A DNA stretch of 64,000 bases. Origin: JADGGM01 sp025449955. GTDB taxonomy: Bacteria > Gemmatimonadota > Gemmatimonadetes > Gemmatimonadales > Gemmatimonadaceae. The notes under the pieces were generated by a model. It was not told the origin of the DNA. It saw only the letters and a program-made list of their open reading frames with translations, and searched no databases. Location of the stretch: positions 62,001 to 126,000 of the forward strand of contig DATBNO010000032.1 in the NCBI GenBank assembly GCA_036554285.1, in the 5' to 3' direction. Positions 1-8,930 of this stretch are shown one piece after another. Made by a program: the position numbers and the translations under genes. Position 1 is the first letter of the stretch; the number at the start of each line of letters is the position of its first letter.

Positions 1-1
1 C

Positions 2-361
2 ACCGCCGCCGCCAATTCGACCGCGGCCCACGCGCCTAACGCAGCGGCTCCGTCCGCAGCCGCGGACTCGCAGCCCGCTGCGCCGCCCCCGGCCGATCTC
101 GATTCCGTGCTCTCACCCATTCGCGACAACATCGAAGTCGGCCGCTCTCGCATGGCCGACGGCGAGTACGAGGGAGCACGCGTCCGATTCGGCCAAGCGG
201 AAGACCAGCTCAGTCAACTCGGCAAGCCATACGCGGTCACCGCACAGGCCGTCGCGCTTCGCCACGATCTCTCTCACGCCATGGACGCCAACCGCGCCGC
301 CTGCCGCGCCGAGAAACAACTCGACGAGCGCCGCGGCCAGACCGGACCGGATTGCCCCTGA
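2..361 (+). CDS. C-terminal part of a Pro/Ala-rich protein of unknown function (5' end outside window)
   Basis: The frame starting at base 2 is open from the window edge to the TGA at 359-361, so this is the 3' end of a gene that begins upstream. About 119 residues are visible. The first third is an Ala/Pro/Ser-rich low-complexity linker. The rest is a charged, probably helical segment (DNIEVGRSRMADGEYEGARV) that resembles a TPR-like or coiled helix pair, as found behind the linker of some bacterial kinase or envelope proteins; this is only a resemblance. No catalytic motif is visible. The stop codon shares one base with the ATG of the next gene (TGATG), so the two genes are probably translated together. 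Function unknown. Confidence 0.6.
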   Translation, partial: TAAANSTAAHAPNAAAPSAAADSQPAAPPPADLDSVLSPIRDNIEVGRSRMADGEYEGARVRFGQAEDQLSQLGKPYAVTAQAVALRHDLSHAMDANRAACRAEKQLDERRGQTGPDCP

Positions 362-2433
362 TGCCTATGCAACCCCAGACCGTTTTCCGCCGCACGCGCC
401 GCGTGGCAACTGCCGCCGGCGCGCTGCTGTTCGCGCTCGCCGTGCTCCCCAGCCGCGCGCGCGCGCAAGCGGCCAGCGCGTACTCGCTGTCCGACATCGT
501 GGACCTGGTCAAGAACAAGGTCCCCGCGAAGCGCGTGCTCTCGCTGGCCAAGGAGAATTGCGTCTCTTTCAGCTTCGACGACGACGCGAAGGCCAAGCTG
601 CGGCGAGCCGGTGCGACGGCGTCGCTCGTCACCGACCTCGCATCCGTGTGCGGACCCGACAACCCGAAACCGGTCGCGACGGACAGTGCCAAGGTGGTTC
701 CGCCCGTGGCCGCCGCTCCGGTGCCGCCGCCCGACACGACCTTCCCCGTGAAGATCCGCGCCGCCGTTGTCGGCACCGACCTCACGATTCGTCCGGTGCC
801 GCAAATGGATCTGTACATCATCGGTCCCCACGGCGACACCACGCGCACCTCCACCGATCTGGATGGCGCCGCCGACGGCACGTTCAAGGAAGGCGTCTAC
901 CGCATCGAGAGCGCGCGCAGCGTGACCATCGGCAACGAGCGCTATCGTTGGGCGTTCTATCAGACGTTCGCCAAGGACATGCGACAGATCGAGCTCACGC
1001 AGCGGAACGCGATGATCGATACGATCGCCGTCGCGGCCGCGGCGCCTGCGCCCACGAACACCGGCACCGCCACCGGAACGCCCGCCGGCGACAGCGCCCA
1101 ACCGGCCGCCAGCGCCGGACCGGCCGACAGCGCCGCGGCGCCGAAGACGCCGCCCAAGCCAGTTAGGCACGAGAACGTCGAGCGCGAGATCTTCGCCAAG
1201 TACAAGAGCGGCGTGTTCACGGTGTTCGGCGCCGCGCGCGGCACCGGCTTCCTCGTCGACTCCTCCGGCCTCATTGTCACCAACGCCCATCTCGTCAAAG
1301 GCGCCGACGAAGTGCGCGTGCAGATCGACTCGGCCACGAAGGTGTATGCGAAGCCGATCGTGACCGAGGACGACAAAGACATCGCGATCCTTGCGATCAA
1401 CATGAGCCACTGCGGTGCGTGCGCAGTACTGCCGCTCTTCGACAGCAGCAAGAGCACCGCGCCGACTGCCGGCGATCGCGTGCTCGCTCTTGGCTCGCCG
1501 CTCAATCGCCTGTCCGTGCTCTCCATTGGGATCGTGAGCTCCGCCGACGATCACGCCGTGGTGAGCGACGCCGGCGTGAACTGGCTCAACACCGGCGGCC
1601 CGCTGGTCAATCTCGACGGCTACGTGATCGCGTTGAACAGCACCAAGGAGAGCCAACTCGCCCTCTCCGACGTCAGCGCCGGTCCGCGCGTCGCATCGTC
1701 GGTCCCCGTCGCGTCCATCGCCGACGCGGTGCAGCGCGCGCGCACGTCGTTGTCGTCGACCGGTGCGCCGAGCGATTCGTTGTTGCCCGTGTTGCCATCG
1801 GATCCGTTCCCGAAGCCGCCGATCGACGCGGTGAGTGCGGTGGCCGACCTCAATCTGCAGGTCTATCGCACCGGCGGCGGTCCGTTCCGTGTGTTAGTCA
1901 TGACGCCGCAGATCATGGCGTGGCGTCAGGTGCAGGCCGACAAAGCGCTCGCCGATCGCAAGCAGCACGATCCGCGTAAGGCAGCCCAGTGGCGCCGCAT
2001 CGATCCCATCGAAGGCTGGCGTGATTGGCGCGACTATCTCGATGATCGCCGGGCGGTCGTCATCGTGAACGTGATGCCCGACGGCGCCGCGTTCCCCTTT
2101 TACGACGCCGACAAGCTGCAGTCGTTCGATGCCGGCAACTTCAAGTCGATGGTCATCACGCGGGACGGCGTGCCCATCGTCCCGATCGAGAAGGTGCGGA
2201 TTCCCGCGGTGCTCAACGTGGATGAGATGCGCGCAAGCGGACGCCAGATTCCCATGCAGGGAATTTACGTGTATCGGATTCGCGATTTTGCGCCGCGCGC
2301 GGTGGGAACGACGGCCAACTATGCGGTGCGCATCGTGGATGCGGCGCAATCCGACAAGCCCGTCCTGATTCCTATCCAGCCCGCGTTGATCGAGCAGCTC
2401 TGGAAGGACTTCACTCCGTATCGGTTTCCATGA
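361..2433 (+). CDS. Secreted trypsin-like (S1C/HtrA-fold) protein with Thr in place of the catalytic Ser
   Basis: A protein of 690 aa. The first 35 or so residues (Arg-rich, then a hydrophobic stretch ending ARAQA) look like a signal peptide, so the protein is probably periplasmic or outside the cell. Residues about 270-460 form an HtrA/DegP-like trypsin fold: GTGFLVDSSGLIVTNAHLV holds His310, DKDIAIL holds Asp340, and WLNTGGPLVN aligns with the usual GNSGGP loop but has Thr411 at the nucleophile position. No PDZ domain is evident; the C-terminal 230 residues are unassigned. The ATG at 361 overlaps the preceding stop by one base; an in-frame TTG at 352 is less likely. It could be an inactive pseudo-protease, a Thr-dependent enzyme, or a binding module. 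Confidence 0.75.
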   Translation: MPMQPQTVFRRTRRVATAAGALLFALAVLPSRARAQAASAYSLSDIVDLVKNKVPAKRVLSLAKENCVSFSFDDDAKAKLRRAGATASLVTDLASVCGPDNPKPVATDSAKVVPPVAAAPVPPPDTTFPVKIRAAVVGTDLTIRPVPQMDLYIIGPHGDTTRTSTDLDGAADGTFKEGVYRIESARSVTIGNERYRWAFYQTFAKDMRQIELTQRNAMIDTIAVAAAAPAPTNTGTATGTPAGDSAQPAASAGPADSAAAPKTPPKPVRHENVEREIFAKYKSGVFTVFGAARGTGFLVDSSGLIVTNAHLVKGADEVRVQIDSATKVYAKPIVTEDDKDIAILAINMSHCGACAVLPLFDSSKSTAPTAGDRVLALGSPLNRLSVLSIGIVSSADDHAVVSDAGVNWLNTGGPLVNLDGYVIALNSTKESQLALSDVSAGPRVASSVPVASIADAVQRARTSLSSTGAPSDSLLPVLPSDPFPKPPIDAVSAVADLNLQVYRTGGGPFRVLVMTPQIMAWRQVQADKALADRKQHDPRKAAQWRRIDPIEGWRDWRDYLDDRRAVVIVNVMPDGAAFPFYDADKLQSFDAGNFKSMVITRDGVPIVPIEKVRIPAVLNVDEMRASGRQIPMQGIYVYRIRDFAPRAVGTTANYAVRIVDAAQSDKPVLIPIQPALIEQLWKDFTPYRFP

Positions 2434-2437
2434 CATC

Positions 2438-2473
2438 GAGGGACGCTAGGAGTGCGCGCTCCCAGCGTCCCTC
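2438..2473. terminator. Bidirectional hairpin terminator
   Basis: Left arm 2438-2452 and right arm 2459-2473 form a 15-bp stem with one mismatch around a 6-base loop. It lies between two convergent genes (protease ending at 2433, KGG gene ending at 2496). There is no T-run on the plus side, so termination efficiency cannot be judged from sequence alone. Confidence 0.6.
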
Positions 2474-2495
2474 GTCCCGGAGTGGCTGTGCCGCG

Positions 2496-2777
2496 TTAGA
2501 AGCGCGCGGTCGCGCCGTTGCCCGACGAGCCGTTACGACGTGCTTGGCCGCGGGCCTCGCCGCCCTTGCGTCCGATCAGCGACATGTGGTCACGGTCGCG
2601 GCTCACGGCCATACCGCCCTTGCGTCCCGCTTCGCGCGCTTCGTCCGGCGAGAACTCGTGCGCAGTGCCCTGGGCGTGCGCTGCACGACCGCCCTTGCTC
2701 GCGATCTCGCGCTGCTTCGACGTGTCCATTGCCGCGAAGCCCCGGTTGCTCTTGGTCATGTGACTGGTGCTGGCCAT
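2496..2777 (-). CDS. KGG-repeat stress-type small protein
   Basis: A 93-aa basic, glycine-rich protein with three copies of the KGG motif (ASKGGRAAH, GRKGGMAVS, GRKGGEARG) separated by short acidic helices (FSPDEAREA). This is the pattern of the KGG / stress-induced acidophilic repeat family (YciG, GsiB relatives), small hydrophilic proteins linked to general stress and desiccation; their molecular role is unclear. The ATG at 2777 is chosen because AGGAG lies about nine bases upstream. The open frame continues further upstream to 3215 but without family-like sequence. The gene faces away from the propeller lipoprotein at 3137. Confidence 0.85.
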   Translation of the reverse strand: MASTSHMTKSNRGFAAMDTSKQREIASKGGRAAHAQGTAHEFSPDEAREAGRKGGMAVSRDRDHMSLIGRKGGEARGQARRNGSSGNGATARF

Positions 2778-3136
2778 CGTTGATCGCTCCTCGTAATAGG
2801 CTGTCCCTTGAACGCCTTCGGCGCGAATCGCGCGTCGACGTCGCCGACATTTCGCTCCATGTCGACGCTCCCGAATCGTGCATCGTCGGGACTCGTGACG
2901 CGTGCAATGCAGAGGCCAACTTACTCTATGGGAGCCAATAAGGTATACGACCTCGGCCATACAATTTTCTTTGTCAAAGCGACCGGTCGATGTGTGTGTT
3001 TTTTTACACGCGACATGCCCAACGCTGCGTGTCATGAACATGTCAGCCGGTCGCACGGTCATCGTGGTGACCCGAACGCAACCCCAACGGTCACTACCTC
3101 GGAAGTATCGCGCGTCACCGCTCCGAGGGAGGACCC
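2778..3136. other. Intergenic region between divergent genes
   Basis: This 359-base stretch separates the divergent KGG gene (minus) and propeller lipoprotein gene (plus), so it should hold both promoters. The part from about 2925 to 3010 is clearly more AT-rich than its surroundings and includes a run of seven T. I could not find a convincing -35/-10 pair on either strand and see no gene in it. Confidence 0.5.
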
Positions 3137-4324
3137 ATGTCGCTCCGCGCCAGCCCGTCGCGTCGCTCGTCGCTCCGCGTTCGTCGCATGCTGCGAACGC
3201 TTGCGACAGGCCCATTGTTGTTCGCCGCGACCGCGTGTCACGATGCCACGCTCTCCGACGGCACGTTGCGTGTGGTGACGCGCACGACCGGAGCTGATCT
3301 CAGCGCCGATCCGTACGCCATCTCCATCGACGGCGGCGCGCCCGTGATGCTCGGCGATTCGTCGGTACATGCGTTCACGCCCCTCGACATCGGACGTCAC
3401 TCCGTCGGCATCGGGATACTCGCGGGCAATTGTACGCTCGACGGTGCGAGCCCCGTGACCACCGCGATCGTACCGATCGGTCTCGATACCGTCACGTTTC
3501 ACGTTGCCTGCACGGCGCGCCCACTCACGTTCGTCTCCGAGCGCGGAGGCCCGGACCAGTTGTACGCAATCGAGAGCGACGGCAGTGACGTGTCGCGTTT
3601 GAGCGACGGCAACACGAGCGACATCACCCCTGCATGGTCGTCCGATGGGTCGCACGTCGCGTTCGCGAGCAACCGCGGATCGGGCGGCAACTACGAGATC
3701 TACGTGATGAATCGCGACGGCACCGGCGTCCACGCCGTCACGAGCGCGGGTGGCTTCAACTGGTTCCCGGCGTGGTCGCCCGATGGCAGCCGCATCGCTT
3801 TCGAGTCGGCGCGCGACGGGTTCTTGGCCGTCTACGTCGTCAACGCCGACGGCACGGGCCTAACGCGCCTAACGGCAGATCCTGCCGGCGACGAACACCC
3901 GAGCTGGTCGCCCGATGGCACGCGCATCGCGTTCGCCGGCGCTCGCACCGGCACGACCCAGATTTACACCATGGCGCCCGACGGCTCGGACGCGCGGGTC
4001 CTCACCCAGTCGGACGCCGCGGCCACCGCGCCGTCGTACTCGCCCGACGGGTCGCGCATCGCGTACGTCGTTGTGCCGACCACCGGCGCCGCGCGCATTC
4101 ACGTGATGGCGTCCGACGGCTCCGGCGACGCCGCCGTCACCGATGGCGCCGATTTCTCCACGTTCCCCGCGTGGTCGCCCGACGGACGCAAGCTCGCCTT
4201 CATGGCGCAGCACGACAGCGCGTGGCAGGTCTACACGATCGGCGCCAACGGGGCGCGGCTCACGGCACTCACCACGGACGCCGGCGCCAACCTGTTTCCC
4301 ACTTGGAAACCCGCCACGCCGTGA
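3137..4324 (+). CDS. TolB-like beta-propeller lipoprotein (PD40 repeats)
   Basis: A 395-aa protein. The N-terminus is Arg/Ser-rich, followed by a hydrophobic segment ending in a lipobox (FAATAC, Cys34), so it is predicted to be a lipoprotein. From about residue 130 to the end there are six consecutive blades of the WD40-like PD40 type, each with the signature AWSPDGSRIAF or a variant and a strand such as YVMNRDGTG. TolB-like propellers of this kind usually bind proteins or ligands in the periplasm; the partner here cannot be read from sequence. The region before the propeller (residues 35-130) looks like an all-beta domain without family signature. A strong GGGAGG lies seven bases before the ATG. 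Single-gene unit ended by a hairpin. Confidence 0.85.
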   Translation: MSLRASPSRRSSLRVRRMLRTLATGPLLFAATACHDATLSDGTLRVVTRTTGADLSADPYAISIDGGAPVMLGDSSVHAFTPLDIGRHSVGIGILAGNCTLDGASPVTTAIVPIGLDTVTFHVACTARPLTFVSERGGPDQLYAIESDGSDVSRLSDGNTSDITPAWSSDGSHVAFASNRGSGGNYEIYVMNRDGTGVHAVTSAGGFNWFPAWSPDGSRIAFESARDGFLAVYVVNADGTGLTRLTADPAGDEHPSWSPDGTRIAFAGARTGTTQIYTMAPDGSDARVLTQSDAAATAPSYSPDGSRIAYVVVPTTGAARIHVMASDGSGDAAVTDGADFSTFPAWSPDGRKLAFMAQHDSAWQVYTIGANGARLTALTTDAGANLFPTWKPATP

Positions 4325-4332
4325 CCGGATGC

Positions 4333-4366
4333 GGCACGGCCCGGCGCCGTTAGGCGCCGAGCCGTG
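4333..4366. terminator. Hairpin terminator between convergent genes
   Basis: CGGCGCC (4342-4348) pairs with GGCGCCG (4353-4359) around a GTTA loop, and outer bases (GGCACGG with CCGTGTC) extend the stem. It sits between the plus-strand propeller gene and the minus-strand co-polymerase gene, so it may serve both. The loop and right arm contain one copy of the GTTAGGC heptamer discussed in the findings. Confidence 0.55.
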
Positions 4367-4390
4367 TCAGATCCGGGATCCTGCGGCTGC

Positions 4391-6832
4391 TCACTCCTTG
4401 GTCGCGTACCCGTAATACGTCGCGTACCCGTACTGGTCGTAGATCGGCACCTGCTCATTGGGGTCGTTGAGCACCGCGCCCAGTATCCGCGCGTCCACAT
4501 CCTGCAGCTGCTGCACGGCCAATTGCGCTGCGCGACGATCCGTCTGGCCCGCGCGCACGACCAGCAACACGCCATCCGAGAGCGAAGCGAGAATCGCCGA
4601 ATCCGCGACCGGGAGCACCGGTGGCGTGTCGAGCACGATCACGTCGAACGTCTCGCCTAACTTCTCGAGCAACGCGCGCATGCGTGCGCTGCCGACGAGC
4701 TCCGGCGGATCGGGCGGCAGCGCGCCCGATGTGATCAGCGATAGGTTTTCGACGCTCGTCCGTCGCCCGGCGCCGGGAATGAGCTCTTCCGACGTGAGGA
4801 GATCCGTGAGTCCAGGGCGACTCGACACACCGAATACTTCGTGCTGCGTCGGTCGGCGCAGGTCGCAGTCGATGAGCAGCGTTTTCATGCCGTGTTGGGC
4901 GAACGTCGTCGCGAGATTCGCGGCCACGGTCGACTTGCCGTCCTGTGCGAACGGGCTCGTCACCACGATGGTCTTGAGCGAGCTCAGAGCGCGCGAGAAC
5001 AACAACTTCGTGCGCAGCGTGCGGTACGCCTCGGCGCCGACCGAGCGTGAGTCGTTCACCGTCACGAGCCTGTTCGACACCGGCTTCGCGGCGGCGGTCG
5101 CAGCGCCGTTCGATCCGGTCGTTAGCGCCCTCCGGACGCGTGTCGTCAGCAAGGCGTTGTCGAGTCGTGGAATCACCGCCAGCCCCGGCAACTGCAGCGA
5201 TGTTTCCACGTCGTCTCGGCCGCGGATCGATTGATCGAGGTGCTCAATGACGAGCGCGAACCCTGACCCGAAGAACAATCCGAGCAAGACGCCGAACAGA
5301 ATCTTCGCGCTGGCCGGCGTGCCGATCGGGGCACGCGGCGGCGACGCAACGTCCACGATCTCGACCGATCCGACTTCGGCCGCTTCCGCGAGGCGTGCCT
5401 TCTGGAACTCGTCCCGGAGTTGGTCCGCGATCTTCTGAAACGATTCCTCGCGCTCCGTTAGGCGCGCTTCATCCGCGTCCGACGCCGGAATGGTGGCCAA
5501 CACGTCCGCGCTCGAATTCTTGAGACCCTGCAGCGTGGTCAATCGCTGCGCCAAGGTCGATTGAATCCCCTGCAACACGGCGCTGAGCCGCGTCACCGCC
5601 GTCCCCTCGAGCACGTCGATGCGTTTCACATCGGGGTTCGTTTGCGCCACGCCCATCGTGATCAACGAGTCGCGCGCCGTCTGCAAACGCACGAGGCCTT
5701 GGTACTGGTCCGTAATGATGGGACTCGCGGTCGCTCCCTGCGCCGACAACGCTGCGCCTAACTGCTGCAGACTTTCGCGCCCTTTGCCAGCCTGCAGTTG
5801 TTGCAACACCGACGCGTACATTCGCTGCTGCAACTCCACATCGCGGATCTGGTCCTGCACGCGCGCCACGTCGCTTGCCTGCGCCTGGAACTTCTCTCGC
5901 GCACTATAGGCCTTTTCGTGCGAGCGGAAGTCGCTCAGTGCGAGCCGCGCGCTGGTCAACAGCGAATCGTTCTGTCGAAGCTGTCCTTCGATGAACACGC
6001 GGCGAAGGCGCGCCTCCTGTGCCGCATCCTCGATGCTGTTCTGCTGGAAAACCGCGACCAACGTGTTCACGACCTGCTGGGCGAGCGTCGGGTCTGTCGA
6101 CGAGAACGAGACGTCAATCACGTCGGTCCCCTCGCGCGGCTTCGCATGAATGCCCTTCACAAGACGGTCCACGGCATCGTCGCGGCCCAGCACAACGATT
6201 TCACCGTGCTTTGCCGCATCGGGCTTCCCTTTGACCACGAATTGCACGTCGCCGATGCGCAGCGGCTCACCGTAGTTCGCGCGCACCGGCCCTTCACTAG
6301 GCATCGTCGCCGTCGCACCGCGTGAATCGAACGCGAGGTTGATCGTTGGCAGCCGGTGCATGCTGCCTGCGGCCGGAAGGGTGAACCGTTCGATGACCCG
6401 CCGGTTGAACCCGTCGGCCCGCATCCGTAAGCTCGCGATCGAATCCACCACCTTCCCCACCACTTCGTGGCTCATCATTACCGCGACCTCGGACAAGACT
6501 GGATCCGAGCTCGGGCGAAGGGGCGAAGACGGCGTAGCGTCCACGAGGCCACCCGTCAGCTCGCGGCGAGAGTCCGTCAGCCGAACTGTCGCCGTCGCCT
6601 CGAACGTCGGCGAAGTGGTCAGCGCGAACCACGTTGCCAGACCGCCAAACGCAAGCGTGATCCCGACGATCAGCCAGATACGCTGGCGCAACATGGCCAG
6701 CATCTGTCGCAGGTCCATTGGCGCGAGCGTCGCCTCGTCATCGACGCTACGGTCTGGCTCACGTCGCGCCGGCGGCGCGCTGTACGCGCCGGGAAGTCCA
6801 CGTCGATTTGATGGGGGCAGATATTGAGGCAT
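4391..6832 (-). CDS. Wzc-type polysaccharide co-polymerase with BY-kinase domain (copy 1)
   Basis: An 813-aa inner-membrane protein of the Wzc class, which controls chain length and export of capsule or exopolysaccharide and autophosphorylates on tyrosine. N-terminal Wzz-like region: first membrane helix near residues 60-80 (IWLIVGITLAFGGLATWFAL), a long periplasmic coiled-coil segment, and a second helix near residues 505-525. C-terminal cytoplasmic kinase: Walker A SPFAQDGKST (about 626-635), Walker A' LLIDCDLRRP, Walker B VIVLDTPP. The tail is a tyrosine cluster with six Tyr in the last 16 residues, the usual autophosphorylation site. The start is uncertain: ATG at 6862, 6832 or 6717 are all in frame without a clear Shine-Dalgarno. 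A second, different copy is at 58302-60761. Confidence 0.92.
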   Translation of the reverse strand: MPQYLPPSNRRGLPGAYSAPPARREPDRSVDDEATLAPMDLRQMLAMLRQRIWLIVGITLAFGGLATWFALTTSPTFEATATVRLTDSRRELTGGLVDATPSSPLRPSSDPVLSEVAVMMSHEVVGKVVDSIASLRMRADGFNRRVIERFTLPAAGSMHRLPTINLAFDSRGATATMPSEGPVRANYGEPLRIGDVQFVVKGKPDAAKHGEIVVLGRDDAVDRLVKGIHAKPREGTDVIDVSFSSTDPTLAQQVVNTLVAVFQQNSIEDAAQEARLRRVFIEGQLRQNDSLLTSARLALSDFRSHEKAYSAREKFQAQASDVARVQDQIRDVELQQRMYASVLQQLQAGKGRESLQQLGAALSAQGATASPIITDQYQGLVRLQTARDSLITMGVAQTNPDVKRIDVLEGTAVTRLSAVLQGIQSTLAQRLTTLQGLKNSSADVLATIPASDADEARLTEREESFQKIADQLRDEFQKARLAEAAEVGSVEIVDVASPPRAPIGTPASAKILFGVLLGLFFGSGFALVIEHLDQSIRGRDDVETSLQLPGLAVIPRLDNALLTTRVRRALTTGSNGAATAAAKPVSNRLVTVNDSRSVGAEAYRTLRTKLLFSRALSSLKTIVVTSPFAQDGKSTVAANLATTFAQHGMKTLLIDCDLRRPTQHEVFGVSSRPGLTDLLTSEELIPGAGRRTSVENLSLITSGALPPDPPELVGSARMRALLEKLGETFDVIVLDTPPVLPVADSAILASLSDGVLLVVRAGQTDRRAAQLAVQQLQDVDARILGAVLNDPNEQVPIYDQYGYATYYGYATKE

Positions 6833-6949
6833 CGTATTTGTGCAGCCCGTCCAGTGAGTCATGCGGTGGCGGACCGGCGGCCTCTCAGCTTACAACCGAG
6901 CGACCTCGCCAGCAAACTTCCGCGAACGCGGAAGACTCCACCTCCGGCG

Positions 6950-8890
6950 CTACGCTGGTGCGGCCGCGGCGCGAGATTGCACGCGCGAAGGCCGTTCCCG
7001 CCGCGTAGGCGCGCTAGGCGTCTGGGCAACCGCCATGCCTCGGAGCGGCGCTACGCACTCGGGTACAAGCTCGCGTAGGCTGCCAATTGCCGCGGTCGTA
7101 TCACTAGAATTCATCGCTGCGAGCAGGCGCCCAACAGTCTGTTGCACAGTCGCCCCATCGACTTCATCGGTCTGCACGACACTCACCTTTTCGAGCCCTG
7201 TCGGAACCGCCTGCTCCAGGTCCGACATGAGCTCTTCCTGCAGCTTCTCGCCGGGCCTCAGACCGGTAAACTCGATCTGCACATCCCGGTACGGCTCGAG
7301 ACCCGAGAGACGCACGAGGTTCTCGGCCAGGTCCAGGATGCGGATCGGCTTCCCCATGTCCAGCATCGTGATGCGACCAGCGGCATCGTCCAGCGTCGCC
7401 GCATGTAGCACCAACTGCGCTGCCTCGGTAATGGTCATGAAGTAACGCTCGATGTCACGGTGCGTGACCGTGAGCGGACCGCCCAACGCCAGCTGCCGCC
7501 TAAACAGGGGCACCACGCTTCCTTCGCTACCCAGAACGTTCCCAAAGCGCACCGCCCTGAACTCGGTGTCCGACGACCGCAGCGCGGGCCAGCCTAACAC
7601 AATGCGCTCGGCGACGCGCTTCGTCGCGCCCATCACGCTGGACGGACGCACGGCCTTGTCCGTGGAGATCAGCACGAACTTGCGCGCTTTCCACCGCGCC
7701 GCGCACTCGGCGACGTACAGAGTACCAAGCACGTTGTTGCGAACCGCTTCGCGGACGTTTGCTTCCATCAGCGGCACATGCTTGTAAGCGGCCGCGTGAT
7801 AGACGTGCTCGGGCTGATACTGCTCGAAAATGCGCTCGAGAGCGGTCCGATCTGTGATGTCGGAGACGATCGGCACAACCTCGATCTCCGGATGCGTGCG
7901 CCGCAGTTCCAGGTCGACATAGTACAGCGGGCTTTCGGCCTGCTCGACGAGAACCAGCTTCGCCGGCTTCGCCCGCGCCAGTTGTCGGGCGAGCTCGGAT
8001 CCTACGGATCCGGCGCCGCCGGTGATCAACACCACGCTACCGCTCACATCTCGCGCAACACGCTCCTCGTCAAACTTGACCGGCTCCCGAACCAGGAGAT
8101 GCTCGAGCTCGATGTCGGCGAGCGCGCCTGCCTTCGCACTGCCCTCGAGCATTTCGCGCATCGAGGGCAGACGCTTGAACTCGACCTTCACCGCCAAGCA
8201 GTGTTCCACGATCTGTCGCATCTGCTCCGGCGTCGCGCTGGAGATCGCGATCACCACCAATTGGATACGGTGCTGCACGACGATGTCCGGTAGATCACGG
8301 ATCCGTCCGGCGACGCGAATACCGTGAAGCGATCGGCGGTGCTTGCCCGGATCGTCGTCCACCAGCGCTACCACCTGCAGTGCACGATCGGCATCGTGGT
8401 TCAGCTGACGCAGCAGCCGCTCGCCTGCCTCACCCGCGCCGACGACCAGCACGCGACGACACATCGCCGAGCGTTTGGTTAGGCGACCTTCGAGCGAGTA
8501 CCGCACGGCGAGCCGCGTTCCGCCCAGCAACATGAACGTCAGCATGCCCTCGAGCACGACCACCGACGCCGGCACCGCGCCGAGTGCGCCGAGCAGCCAC
8601 AGTCCGCCGCCAAAGCAGAGCGTGCCTAACCCGACAGCGTTGGCGAGTGTGACCAGGTCGTGCACGCTGAAGTGCTTCCAAAAACCGCGGTGCATGCCGA
8701 ACACGGTGAACAGTGCCAGGCGCATCACGACGAGCACCAACACCGTGTCGCGAAACGCGCTCACCGCTGCAGTCGGCACGTGCCCGTCGAACCGCAGCAC
8801 GAACGCCGACGCGTACGCGATCATCGTCAGCGCGGCGTGTGCGCCGAAGACGAGTGGCCGGCGGTGGCGAACGAGTGAGCGAGGAAGCAT
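6950..8890 (-). CDS. Membrane-bound nucleotide-sugar 4,6-dehydratase, CapD/WbpM/PglF family
   Basis: A 646-aa protein with the full family architecture. Four N-terminal membrane helices (about 15-125) are followed by a first Rossmann-like domain (VLVVGAGEAGERLL, about 147-160) and a C-terminal SDR dehydratase domain with the NAD(P) motif GGAGSVG at 291-297. The active-site region STDKAVRPSSVMGATK (408-423) is typical of UDP-GlcNAc 4,6-dehydratases in which the usual Tyr is replaced by Met. Family members convert UDP-GlcNAc to a UDP-4-keto-6-deoxy sugar, the first step to bacillosamine, QuiNAc or FucNAc. This enzyme could feed the PLP aminotransferases at 9611 and 60810. Retaining versus inverting specificity cannot be decided by eye. 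Confidence 0.92.
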   Translation of the reverse strand: MLPRSLVRHRRPLVFGAHAALTMIAYASAFVLRFDGHVPTAAVSAFRDTVLVLVVMRLALFTVFGMHRGFWKHFSVHDLVTLANAVGLGTLCFGGGLWLLGALGAVPASVVVLEGMLTFMLLGGTRLAVRYSLEGRLTKRSAMCRRVLVVGAGEAGERLLRQLNHDADRALQVVALVDDDPGKHRRSLHGIRVAGRIRDLPDIVVQHRIQLVVIAISSATPEQMRQIVEHCLAVKVEFKRLPSMREMLEGSAKAGALADIELEHLLVREPVKFDEERVARDVSGSVVLITGGAGSVGSELARQLARAKPAKLVLVEQAESPLYYVDLELRRTHPEIEVVPIVSDITDRTALERIFEQYQPEHVYHAAAYKHVPLMEANVREAVRNNVLGTLYVAECAARWKARKFVLISTDKAVRPSSVMGATKRVAERIVLGWPALRSSDTEFRAVRFGNVLGSEGSVVPLFRRQLALGGPLTVTHRDIERYFMTITEAAQLVLHAATLDDAAGRITMLDMGKPIRILDLAENLVRLSGLEPYRDVQIEFTGLRPGEKLQEELMSDLEQAVPTGLEKVSVVQTDEVDGATVQQTVGRLLAAMNSSDTTAAIGSLRELVPECVAPLRGMAVAQTPSAPTRRERPSRVQSRAAAAPA

Positions 8891-8930
8891 TCAGAGGGAG
8901 GGTTCAGTTCGGAGGAGTGGAGCGCGCTCC

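Noticed and set aside
274..1656. 460-codon minus frame opposite the protease gene
   Set aside because: Arg/Gly/His/Val-rich shadow sequence; the plus frame has signal peptide and trypsin motifs.
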